A stretch of DNA of 64,000 nt. It comes from Kineosporia sp. NBRC 101731. Lineage in GTDB: Bacteria > Actinomycetota > Actinomycetes > Actinomycetales > Kineosporiaceae. Positions 57,052-64,000 of this stretch are shown in pieces; the first letter of the stretch is position 1; each line of letters opens with the position of its first letter. The notes beneath the pieces were generated by a model. The model was not told the DNA's origin and did not search any database. It saw only the letters and a list, made by a program, of their open reading frames with translations. The stretch lies in contig NZ_BSTC01000005.1 of the NCBI RefSeq assembly GCF_030269305.1, positions 468,340-532,339 of the forward strand. Direction: 5' to 3'. The position numbers and the translations under genes are program-made.

Positions 57052-57822
57052 ATGCGTGTGCTTCTGGTTGAGGACGATGCGCGGCTCGGTGCCGCGTTGT
57101 CCGACGTGTTGCGGGTGCACGGCATGGAGGTCGAGCACGTGACCACCGCTCGCATGGCACTCGCCCGTCTGAACGCCCAGACCGAGGCCGTCGTGCTCGA
57201 CCTCGGTCTGCCCGACCGGGACGGGTTCGAGGTGTGCAGCCGGATCCGCCGTACCCACGACGTACCGATCCTCATCGCCACGGCGCGCTCCGACCTCACG
57301 GCCCGTGTGCACGGACTCAACCTGGGCGCCGACGACTACCTGGTGAAGCCGTACGACGTGCGCGAGCTGCTGGCGCGTCTGCACGCGATCGCCCGCCGGC
57401 ACCGGCGCGAGCCGGCCGCGCTCGGTCCGGGTATCGCGGAGTCGGTGGCCGACGAGCCGGAATTGAGGACGACGCCCACGACCGACGACGCACAGCCGGT
57501 GGAGGAACTCCCGCCGTTGTCCGCGGAGGAGGTCGTCATCGACGTCAGTAGCCGCACGGTGATCAAGGGCGGCAAGTCCATCCCCCTGACCCGCAAGGAG
57601 TTCGACCTGCTGGCGCTCCTGGCGCGGCACCCGGGCGTGGTGTTCCGGCGGGAGCAGATCATCAGCGAGGTCTGGCAGTCCACCTGGGACGGACTGGGCC
57701 GCACGCTGGAGGTGCACGTGGCCGCCGTGCGGTCCAAGACCAAGTCACCGGGCCTGATCGAGACGGTGCGCGGGGTGGGCTACCGTCTGGCGATCGGTGC
57801 CGCGAGCAGCACCTGGTCCTGA
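57052..57822 (+). CDS. OmpR-family response regulator
   Basis: A 256-residue response regulator. The receiver domain starts MRVLLVEDDARLG, with phospho-acceptor Asp in VVLDLGLPDRDG, switch Thr in ILIATARSD and Lys in YLVKPYDVREL. An acidic 45-residue linker follows, then the OmpR winged helix (GKSIPLTRKEFDLLALLARHPGVVFRREQIISEVW, LEVHVAAVRSK, IETVRGVGYRL). ATG 57052 lies 6 nt after GATGGT (leaderless-like). It is in one unit with the kinase at 57886. Confidence 0.93.
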   Translation: MRVLLVEDDARLGAALSDVLRVHGMEVEHVTTARMALARLNAQTEAVVLDLGLPDRDGFEVCSRIRRTHDVPILIATARSDLTARVHGLNLGADDYLVKPYDVRELLARLHAIARRHRREPAALGPGIAESVADEPELRTTPTTDDAQPVEELPPLSAEEVVIDVSSRTVIKGGKSIPLTRKEFDLLALLARHPGVVFRREQIISEVWQSTWDGLGRTLEVHVAAVRSKTKSPGLIETVRGVGYRLAIGAASSTWS

Positions 57823-57856
57823 GCATCTGGCAAATATCTGGCACAGCAAGGTTCTG

Positions 57857-57872
57857 GTAGTGATCATGCACA
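57857..57872. repeat. Dispersed intergenic element, copy 9
   Basis: GTAGTGATCATGCACA in the 63-nt gap between response regulator and kinase genes. Confidence 0.4.
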
Positions 57873-57885
57873 GCTCGGCTCCTCG

Positions 57886-59400
57886 ATGAGGACGCGTCTC
57901 TCCGCTCTGCTGTTGTTGCTGATGGGTGTGGTGCTCGCGTCCCTGGGGGTGCCGCTGATGACCGGTATCGCCTCCGACGAGGCGCGGACCATGCACACCG
58001 ACCGGATGGCCGACCTCTCGTTGTTCGTCAGCACCGTGCCGTTCGCCCCGGACGCCGGCGCCGTCGAGGTGCAGGCGCTCGAGCGTGACCTGAGCCGTTA
58101 CGAGGAGCTCTACGGCATCTCGGTGACCGTGTACGACGCCGCCCGCCGACCCCGGTTCAGCGGCCACGACGACCCCACCACCGAACTGGACCCGGCGGAG
58201 GACGCCGCCCTCGACACGGCGCTGTCCGGCCGGCTCACCGAGGTCTGGGACCAGATCCAGCCCTGGGACGACGAGCCCCTGGTGGCCGCCCAGCCGGTGG
58301 TGCGCGACGGGGACGTCGTGGGCGCGGTGGTGAGTGTGTCGCCGGTGGAACGGGCGGCGAACCGGGTGCTGCAGCGCTGGTCGATCCTGCTCGCCCTGGA
58401 ACTGGTCGCCATGATCGGAGCCGTGGCGCTGGCCGACCGGCTGGCCCGCTGGCTGCTCAAACCCGTCGAGCGCCTGGACGAGGCCGCACACCAGATCTCC
58501 GCCGGGGATCTGTCCGCCCGGGTGCCCACCGGCTCCGGTCCTCCGGAACTACGCCGTCTGGAGACCTCTTTCAACGAGATGGCGGTGCACGTGCAAGGCG
58601 CCGTCGAGGCCCAGCGCGCCTTCGTCGCCGATGCCAGCCACCAGCTGCGCAACCCGCTCGCCGCGCTGCTCATGCGGCTCGAGGCGCTGAACCTGGCCGC
58701 CGGGATGCCCGGCACATCAGCGGCCCGGCAGACCGAGGCGATGGAACGCGCACTGGCCGACGGCAAGCACCTGGCCGGCACCCTCGACCGGATGCTCGCG
58801 CTGGCCACGGTCGAGAACGCCGGCGCCCCCGCCGTCCCGCTCGACGCCGCCGCGGTGGTGGACGAGCGGCTGGCCTTCTGGATGGTCGTCGCCGACCGTC
58901 GCGACATCCATCTGGTGCGGCGGGGAGTCGCGCACGCCCGCGCTCAGCACGATGCCGGGGCCCTGGCCGGGGCGCTCGACGCCGTCCTCGACAACGCCCT
59001 CAAGTACTCACCGGAAGGCGGCACCGTCACGGTCGACGTGCGTCCTGTGACCTTGTTCCTCCCGACCCCGCCGGAACCGCCGCCCGTCCCGCTCGGTGGG
59101 CCCGGTTCGTCCTCTGTTCTGGCCCTGGTGACCGACCCCCCGAACCCTCCGGGACCGATGGACGACGGGGTGCTGGTGACCGTGACCGACGACGGGCCGG
59201 GTGTGGCGACCGAGGACCTGCCCCGGGTGTCGGACCGGTTCTGGCGCTCGCAGGACGCCGAGCAGGAGGGCACCGGGCTGGGCATGTCGATCGCGAAGAC
59301 CCTGGTGGAACGGCACGACGGCACGATGGAGGTGGACACGGGGGAGGAGGGCGGCCTGCGCGTGACGCTCTGGCTGCCGCCGGTGCCGGGCCCCCGCTGA
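57886..59400 (+). CDS. Sensor histidine kinase
   Basis: A 504-residue membrane kinase. Two transmembrane helices (about residues 7-28 and 165-185) enclose an extracytoplasmic sensor of about 135 residues. A HAMP domain follows (LLKPVERLDEAAHQISAGDLSARV), then the phospho-acceptor region FVADASHQLRNPLAALLMRLE, N box DAVLDNALKYSPEGG, G1 VTDDGPGVATEDL and G2 EGTGLGMSIAKTLVERH. A proline-rich insertion of about 45 residues (PTPPEPPPVPLGG, DPPNPPGP) lies inside the ATP-binding domain between the N and G1 boxes, which is unusual. It pairs with the preceding response regulator and converges, 6 nt apart, with the TAXI protein gene. Confidence 0.93.
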   Translation: MRTRLSALLLLLMGVVLASLGVPLMTGIASDEARTMHTDRMADLSLFVSTVPFAPDAGAVEVQALERDLSRYEELYGISVTVYDAARRPRFSGHDDPTTELDPAEDAALDTALSGRLTEVWDQIQPWDDEPLVAAQPVVRDGDVVGAVVSVSPVERAANRVLQRWSILLALELVAMIGAVALADRLARWLLKPVERLDEAAHQISAGDLSARVPTGSGPPELRRLETSFNEMAVHVQGAVEAQRAFVADASHQLRNPLAALLMRLEALNLAAGMPGTSAARQTEAMERALADGKHLAGTLDRMLALATVENAGAPAVPLDAAAVVDERLAFWMVVADRRDIHLVRRGVAHARAQHDAGALAGALDAVLDNALKYSPEGGTVTVDVRPVTLFLPTPPEPPPVPLGGPGSSSVLALVTDPPNPPGPMDDGVLVTVTDDGPGVATEDLPRVSDRFWRSQDAEQEGTGLGMSIAKTLVERHDGTMEVDTGEEGGLRVTLWLPPVPGPR

Positions 59401-59406
59401 CCTTCG

Positions 59407-60372
59407 CTAGAGCTTCTGCCGCCGGTAGTACGCGACGGCCGCCGGGTGCAGGTCCAGCCCACCGGTGAGGATGGCCGAGCGCAGGTCGGTCTGGTTCGCG
59501 GCCGGCGCGGCCGCGGCGATCGCTTCCCGGTGCTCGAAGATCGTCGAGATCACCGCCGTGACCAGGTCGTCGTCCGCGTCCGCCCGCGCCACCAGCATGT
59601 TGGCCAGGGCGAGCGTGTCGACCTGCTCGGAGACGCCGTAACGGCCGGGCGGGATCGCCGCGGGCCGGTAGACGGAGCCGTACGTGGCCCGCATCCGGCG
59701 CGGCAGGCCGTCCAGCCCGATCAGGCGTAGCGGGCTGGTGCGCCGGGCATTCTCGACCGCGGTCGTGGGCACACCGCCCGACCAGAACACCGCGTCCACC
59801 TCACCGTCGCGCAGGGCGTCGAGACCGTCGACGATCCCGAGTCCTTTCTCCTGCACCTTGATGCCCGCCAGCCCGAGCAGCCGACGCGCGATCAGCGCCG
59901 TACCCGAACCCGGGTCACCGACGGCGACCTTCTTCCCGGCCAGGTCCGAGAACGTCCGCAACGACGATCCGGCGGGCACGACCACGTGGTAGTAGTCGTC
60001 GTAGATCCGGGCGATCGCGCGCAACGGCACATCGCTGCTCACGTCGTCGGCGGCCCCCACCCCGTTGCGGTTCTCCGCCGCGTCCCCCGCGCTCACCGCC
60101 AGATCGGCCGTCCCCGCGCTGAGTCGGGACAGGTTCTCGATGCTCCCGGAGGAGGGCAGCACCACCACGTCGAGCGAGGGATGCGCCTCCTTCAGCTGTT
60201 GCTTCAGCGCCGTCGCCCACGCGTAGTAGACCCCGGCCGTGGTGCCCGACGTGATCACGATCCGGTCGGCGATCGGCTCACTCTCGCTCAGCGCCTGCTC
60301 GCTGCTGGAGGCCGAACAGGCCAGGGGCAGCACAAGGAGCACCGCGAGAACGAGTGCCCGGGCCTGCCGCAT
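59407..60372 (-). CDS. TAXI-family TRAP solute-binding lipoprotein (orphan)
   Basis: A 321-residue secreted lipoprotein: signal sequence ALVLAVLLVLPLACSAS with lipobox LPLAC, then the TAXI-type binding protein (IVITSGTTAGVYYAWATALKQQL, LRAIARIYDDYYHVVVPAGSSLRTFSDLAGKKVAVGDPGSGT, AVFWSGGVPTTAV). No TRAP membrane component is in the window. It directly adjoins, tail to tail, the two-component system, so it may present a carboxylate ligand to the kinase instead of serving transport. ATG 60372 is preceded by CATGGT and 6 nt on the minus strand. Confidence 0.9.
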   Translation of the reverse strand: MRQARALVLAVLLVLPLACSASSSEQALSESEPIADRIVITSGTTAGVYYAWATALKQQLKEAHPSLDVVVLPSSGSIENLSRLSAGTADLAVSAGDAAENRNGVGAADDVSSDVPLRAIARIYDDYYHVVVPAGSSLRTFSDLAGKKVAVGDPGSGTALIARRLLGLAGIKVQEKGLGIVDGLDALRDGEVDAVFWSGGVPTTAVENARRTSPLRLIGLDGLPRRMRATYGSVYRPAAIPPGRYGVSEQVDTLALANMLVARADADDDLVTAVISTIFEHREAIAAAAPAANQTDLRSAILTGGLDLHPAAVAYYRRQKL

Positions 60373-60579
60373 CGTCCCACCATGCCTGATCCCCGCAGCG
60401 TGGATCCACCTCGCAATCCGCCCGAAACATGCAGCACGCCGAACGGGCACGGATCCGGTGCGATACAACATGGGGGTACGGGCCGGGGACGTCTTGTCGT
60501 TCCGGTCGCTTGCGGTGTCGCGTGCGGTGGGGACGACGCGAACACCCGGCCTCCGGTCCCACCGAAGGAAACGCGTCCC

Positions 60580-61878
60580 GTGAGCACCACCCGGGCCTGG
60601 TTCGTCTGGTCCCTCGGCGTGATGGCCTACATCCTGGCCATCACCAGCCGCTCATCCCTGTCCGCCGTCGCGGTCGAAACCTCCGACCGGTTCGGCGTCG
60701 CGGCCGCCACCCTCTCCACCTTCGCCGTGCTGCAACTCGGCGTCTACGGCGCCATGCAGCTGCCCGTCGGGGTGATCCTCGACCGGGCCGGCCCGCGCCG
60801 GGTGCTCACGGTCGGCCTGCTGGTGATGGCCTCCGGCCAGGCACTGCTCGCCCTGACCGAGAGCGTTCCGGGAGCCTTCGCCGCCCGGATCCTGGTCGGG
60901 GCCGGCGACGCCACCGTCTTCGTCTCCGTGGTCCGGCTGATCATCGCCTGGTTCCCGCCCTCCAGCGCCCCCCTGCTCACCCAGGTCACCGGGCTGGTCG
61001 CGCAGTCCGGGCAGATCATCAGCGTGGTGCCCTTCCTGGCCCTGGTGCACGCCCGCGGCTGGTCCTTCGCCTTCCTCGGCCTCGCCGTGCTCCTGCTGGT
61101 CTCCGCGCTCGCGGTGGGCCTGAGCGTGCGCAACGAGCCACCCGGCCGGACCGTGCCGGACCTGCCTCCCAGCCCGGGAGTCCGCCGACAGTTACGGGAG
61201 GTGTGGAGCAACCCGGGCACGCGCCTGGGCTTCTGGACCCACTTCGTCACCCCACCCGCCGGCAACGTCTTCGCGCTGCTCTGGGGATTCCCCTACCTGA
61301 CGGCGGGTGAAGGCCTGTCCACCGGCCGGGCCCAGGCTCTGCTCACGCTCTACGTGCTGGCCAACGCTGCCACCGGGCTCCTGGTCGGCCGGTTCGTCGG
61401 CCGGCACCCGCTGCGCCGGTCGTGGGTGGTGCTGAGCATCGTCGGGGCGCAGGCGCTCGCGCTGGCCGCGGTGCTGCTGCATCCGGGAGCTTCGCCACTG
61501 TGGCTCCTCGTCCTGCTGGTGATCAGCATGGGCTCCGGTGGGCCGGGGTCGCTGGTGGGCCTCGACTTCGCCCGCACGTCCAACCCGCCGCACCTGATCA
61601 GCAGTGCCACCGGCATCGCCAACAGCGCCGGTTTCTTCGCGTCGCTGCTGGCTCTGCTGATGATCGGGACCCTGTTGGACACGCAGGGCGCCGGTACCCC
61701 CGCGACCTACGACCTGGACGCCTTCCGGGTCGCGTTCGGCAGCTTCTACCTGCTCTGGCTGGCCGGGCTGGCCGGGGTTCTGCACAACCGCCGCGGCCTG
61801 CGCCGGCTGATGGCGCAGGAGGGTGTGGTCGTGCCACCGCTGCGGGATGTCCTGAACCGTTACCCCCGCGGCCGGTAG
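60580..61878 (+). CDS. MFS transporter (nitrate/nitrite- or sugar-phosphate-like antiporter group)
   Basis: A 432-residue major facilitator with twelve hydrophobic segments: AWFVWSLGVMAYILAITSRSSL, VILDRAGPRRVLTVGLLVMA (motif A), ARILVGAGDATVFVSVVRLI and a second half beginning GFWTHFVTPPAGNVFALLWG. GTG 60580 follows AAGGAA by about 10 nt. It is divergent from the TAXI gene. The substrate cannot be assigned; the G-x-x-x-D-R-x-G-x-R loop is intact. Confidence 0.9.
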   Translation: MSTTRAWFVWSLGVMAYILAITSRSSLSAVAVETSDRFGVAAATLSTFAVLQLGVYGAMQLPVGVILDRAGPRRVLTVGLLVMASGQALLALTESVPGAFAARILVGAGDATVFVSVVRLIIAWFPPSSAPLLTQVTGLVAQSGQIISVVPFLALVHARGWSFAFLGLAVLLLVSALAVGLSVRNEPPGRTVPDLPPSPGVRRQLREVWSNPGTRLGFWTHFVTPPAGNVFALLWGFPYLTAGEGLSTGRAQALLTLYVLANAATGLLVGRFVGRHPLRRSWVVLSIVGAQALALAAVLLHPGASPLWLLVLLVISMGSGGPGSLVGLDFARTSNPPHLISSATGIANSAGFFASLLALLMIGTLLDTQGAGTPATYDLDAFRVAFGSFYLLWLAGLAGVLHNRRGLRRLMAQEGVVVPPLRDVLNRYPRGR

Positions 61879-61920
61879 TGGAACTCACACGTCATCCTGG
61901 CGTCGTAGAGTTGACCTGCT

Positions 61921-63447
61921 ATGACGACGATCGAACACGAGACCCCCGCGTCCGCTGACGGCACCACGACGCGCACCTACGAGGTGCGCACCTTCGGGTG
62001 CCAGATGAACGTGCACGACTCGGAGCGGCTGTCCGGCCTGCTGGACGCCGCCGGGTACGTCCCCGCCGAACCCGGGGGAGAGGGCGCCGACCTGGTCGTC
62101 TTCAATACCTGCGCGGTTCGCGAGAACGCCGACAACAAGCTCTACGGCAACCTGGGCCAGCTGGCGCCGGTGAAGGCCGGCAAGCCCGGCATGCAGATCG
62201 CGGTCGGTGGCTGCCTGGCGCAGAAAGACCGCGACACGATCGTGAAGAAGGCTCCCTGGGTGGATGTCGTCTTCGGCACCCACAACATCGGGTCGCTGCC
62301 GGTGCTGCTCGAGCGGGCCCGGCACAACGAGTCGGCCCAGGTCGAGATCCTGGAGTCGCTGGAGGTCTTCCCCTCCACCCTGCCCACCCGGCGCGAGTCG
62401 GCCGCGGCGGCCTGGGTGTCGATCAGCGTCGGCTGCAACAACACCTGCACGTTCTGCATCGTGCCCTCGCTGCGCGGCAAGGAGCGTGACCGGCGTCCGG
62501 GCGAGATCCTGGCCGAGGTCGAGGCACTGGTCGCCGAGGGCGTGGTCGAGGTGACGCTGCTCGGGCAGAACGTGAACACCTACGGTGTGGAGTTCGGCGA
62601 CAAGGGAGCATTCGCGGCGCTGCTGCGGGCCTGTGGTGCGATCGAGGGCCTGGAGCGGGTGCGCTTCACCAGTCCCCACCCGGCCGCGTTCACCGACGAC
62701 GTGATCGACGCGATGGCGCAGACCCCCAACGTGATGCCGCAACTGCACATGCCGCTGCAGTCGGGTTCCGACCGGATGCTCAAGGAGATGCGCCGGTCGT
62801 ACCGGTCGAAGAAGTTCCTCGGCATCCTCGAGCGGGTGCGGGAGCAGATCCCGCACGCGGCGATCTCGACGGACATCATCGTCGGATTCCCCGGGGAGAC
62901 CGAGGAGGACTTCCAGGGCACGCTCGACGTGGTCGCACAGGCCCGTTTTGCGCAGGCTTTCACCTTCCAGTACTCACAGCGCCCGGGTACCCCGGCCGCG
63001 ACCCTGCCCGACCAGCTGCCGAAGAAGGTCGTGCAGGAGCGGTACGAGCGGCTGCTCAAGCTCCAGGAAGAGATTTCCTGGCAGGAGAACCGCAAGCTGG
63101 AGGGGCAGATGCTCGAGCTCCTGGTGATGGAGAACCGGGGTCGTAAAGACGGTGCCACTACCCGCCTGTCCGGCCGCGCCCCCGACAACCGGCTCGTGCA
63201 CTTCACCGTGCCCGACGGCGGCGAGTCTCCGCGCCCAGGTGACTTCGTGTCGGTACGCGTCTCCTACGGAGCCCCCCACCACCTGGTCGCCGACGAGTCG
63301 GGTGAGGCCTATCAGGTGCGCCGGAGCCAAGCCGGAGACGCATGGGAGCGCCGTCAGATCGATGCGTGCGGGCCGTCGCCGGCGGCGTCTGCCAGCAGTG
63401 GCCCGCGTCCCGTCTCACTGGGCGTCCCGATGCTTCGACGGGACTGA
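61921..63447 (+). CDS. miaB: tRNA-2-methylthio-N6-dimethylallyladenosine synthase
   Basis: MiaB methylthiolates i6A37 of tRNAs reading UNN codons. 508 residues. The MTTase cysteines are in [21 protein letters not shown] and VGGCLAQKD; the radical SAM cysteines in [20 protein letters not shown] (C-x3-C-x2-C, near residue 172); the TRAM domain follows near 395-465. The last 30 residues ([16 protein letters not shown]) are an unstructured tail. A -10 like TAGAGT (61906-61911) lies 9 nt before the ATG. An rRNA operon follows 500 nt downstream. Confidence 0.97.
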   Translation: MTTIEHETPASADGTTTRTYEVRTFGCQMNVHDSERLSGLLDAAGYVPAEPGGEGADLVVFNTCAVRENADNKLYGNLGQLAPVKAGKPGMQIAVGGCLAQKDRDTIVKKAPWVDVVFGTHNIGSLPVLLERARHNESAQVEILESLEVFPSTLPTRRESAAAAWVSISVGCNNTCTFCIVPSLRGKERDRRPGEILAEVEALVAEGVVEVTLLGQNVNTYGVEFGDKGAFAALLRACGAIEGLERVRFTSPHPAAFTDDVIDAMAQTPNVMPQLHMPLQSGSDRMLKEMRRSYRSKKFLGILERVREQIPHAAISTDIIVGFPGETEEDFQGTLDVVAQARFAQAFTFQYSQRPGTPAATLPDQLPKKVVQERYERLLKLQEEISWQENRKLEGQMLELLVMENRGRKDGATTRLSGRAPDNRLVHFTVPDGGESPRPGDFVSVRVSYGAPHHLVADESGEAYQVRRSQAGDAWERRQIDACGPSPAASASSGPRPVSLGVPMLRRD

Positions 63448-63503
63448 TCCGCGTTGCTGCGTAGCCCTTTTGGGGTACATCGGCGTGTAGATGTCACATC
63501 GAT

Positions 63504-63532
63504 TTGACCTGGTGGTCGGGCGTACGTAAAGT
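63504..63532 (+). promoter_or_regulatory. rRNA promoter P1
   Basis: -35 TTGACC (63504-63509), a 17-nt spacer, and -10 TAAAGT (63527-63532): a strong housekeeping-sigma promoter. Confidence 0.8.
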
Positions 63533-63689
63533 TCTACATGTTGGCAGCGCGGGAGGCACGGACACGGAAGTGGCCGGTCCCGGGTCAACTTCCCAAGAAC
63601 TCCGGTCGAGGTTCAATCCGCAAGGGTTGAACCCACGTGGTTCGCCTGGGAGTCCGGTTGGACAGAGCAGCGAAAACCTTCTGGTAAGG

Positions 63690-63718
63690 TTTACACCGCC
63701 TGGTCAGCCGGGTAAGTT
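63690..63718 (+). promoter_or_regulatory. rRNA promoter P2 (candidate)
   Basis: -35 TTTACA (63690-63695), a 17-nt spacer, and -10 TAAGTT (63713-63718), downstream of P1. Multiple promoters are normal for actinobacterial rrn operons. Confidence 0.5.
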
Positions 63719-63958
63719 GGAAAGGTTGCCCCGAGGAACCTCGCAAGAGGAACTGCGGTGAGCGTCCGCTCCTTGAGAATTCAACAGCGCATCTGAACAA
63801 CCGATGCCAATTGGCTAGCCGTTAAGGCTGGTCCTTGGCTGATGGATCAGGCTTCAGGCATGTATCGACCCCCGTCGGTGTGTCTGGTGATGGGTCTGGT
63901 TCTTATTGGTCAGGATTTGCATGACTATCTTCGCAGTATTTCTTCTTCTAGAAGATTA

Positions 63959-64000
63959 TTTACGGAGAGTTTGATCCTGGCTCAGGACGAACGCTGGCGG
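63959..64000 (+). rRNA. rrs: 16S ribosomal RNA, 5' end (truncated by window edge)
   Basis: AGAGTTTGATCCTGGCTCAG, the universal conserved 5' sequence, lies at 63966-63985, followed by GACGAACGCTGGCGG typical of actinobacterial 16S. Counting back seven bases places the mature 5' end near 63959. Only about 42 bases are in the window. Confidence 0.97.

Larger units (their letters stand above)
63448..63958 (+). promoter_or_regulatory. rRNA operon promoter region and leader
   Basis: About 510 nt without genes between miaB and 16S rRNA. It contains two promoter candidates (63504-63532 and 63690-63718), a short repeat pair GGTTCAA/TTGAACC (63610-63633), the conserved actinobacterial pre-rRNA motif CTCCTTGAGAATTCAACAGCG (around 63770), probably an antitermination or processing element, and the palindrome TCTTCTAGAAGA (63944-63955) just before the mature 5' end, likely in the RNase III processing stem. 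Confidence 0.75.

Noticed and set aside
63610..63633. T-arm-like GGTTCAATCC, suggesting a tRNA
   Set aside because: No acceptor, D-arm or anticodon stem can be built around it; it is a short inverted repeat in the rRNA leader.

Overview
The window is a high-GC, gene-dense actinobacterial chromosome segment. Third codon positions are almost all G or C, GTG starts are common, and genes often overlap by 4 nt (GTGA or ATGA). The backbone infB-DUF503-rbfA-truB-ribF-rpsO-pnp-M16 peptidase-dapB-thyA-folA-dapA-rnj-ftsK-rimO-pgsA-cinA-clgR-lhr-DUF3046-recA-recX-gluABCD-miaB is classical actinobacterial core synteny. The 5' end of a 16S rRNA gene is cut by the right edge. A Kineosporiaceae-like organism would fit, but that is inference from general resemblance.

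Layout. 1-9077: translation and RNA-processing cluster (infB to pnp) and an M16 zinc peptidase. 9191-14326: accessory block with a candidate polymorphic-toxin/immunity pair, ethanolamine ammonia-lyase eutBC, and a divergent pair of winged-helix regulators. 14537-20741: dapB, a membrane acyltransferase, a GNAT, a HAD phosphatase, thyA-folA, dapA. 20809-25822: rnj, pseudouridine salvage psuK-psuG, and a secreted SGNH hydrolase. 26006-32938: ftsK, a NYN-domain protein, rimO-pgsA-cinA, clgR. 33130-39269: EamA exporter and TetR, nei2 glycosylase, a winged-helix regulator with MFS pump, an FMN reductase, a phosphatase-like protein. 39336-51433: lhr, DUF3046, an ABC-2 exporter, ankyrin protein, recA-recX. 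51815-53400: two paralogous PRC-barrel proteins. 53502-63447: gluABCD, a two-component system with an orphan TAXI binding protein, an MFS transporter, miaB. 63448-64000: rRNA operon promoters, leader and 16S start.

Cross-cutting observations. (1) About a dozen genes have a TAnnnT-like -10 hexamer 6-7 nt before the start codon and no Shine-Dalgarno, which indicates leaderless transcripts and fixes several starts (dapB, dapA, thyA, ftsK, rimO, HAD, SGNH, MarR and others). (2) A short element close to TTCGTGATCAKGCAAA recurs at least nine times, always between genes. (3) Several exact palindromes sit in regulator promoters (14350, 35769, 56996, and the SOS box at 48805). (4) The two genes flanking recA in the same direction (the ABC ATPase and recX) carry long low-complexity N-terminal extensions, one built from an 18-residue repeat. 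The strongest candidates for undescribed biology are the 9191-10991 toxin/immunity-like pair, the response regulator-kinase-TAXI protein module, the PRC-barrel paralogue pair, and the dispersed intergenic element.
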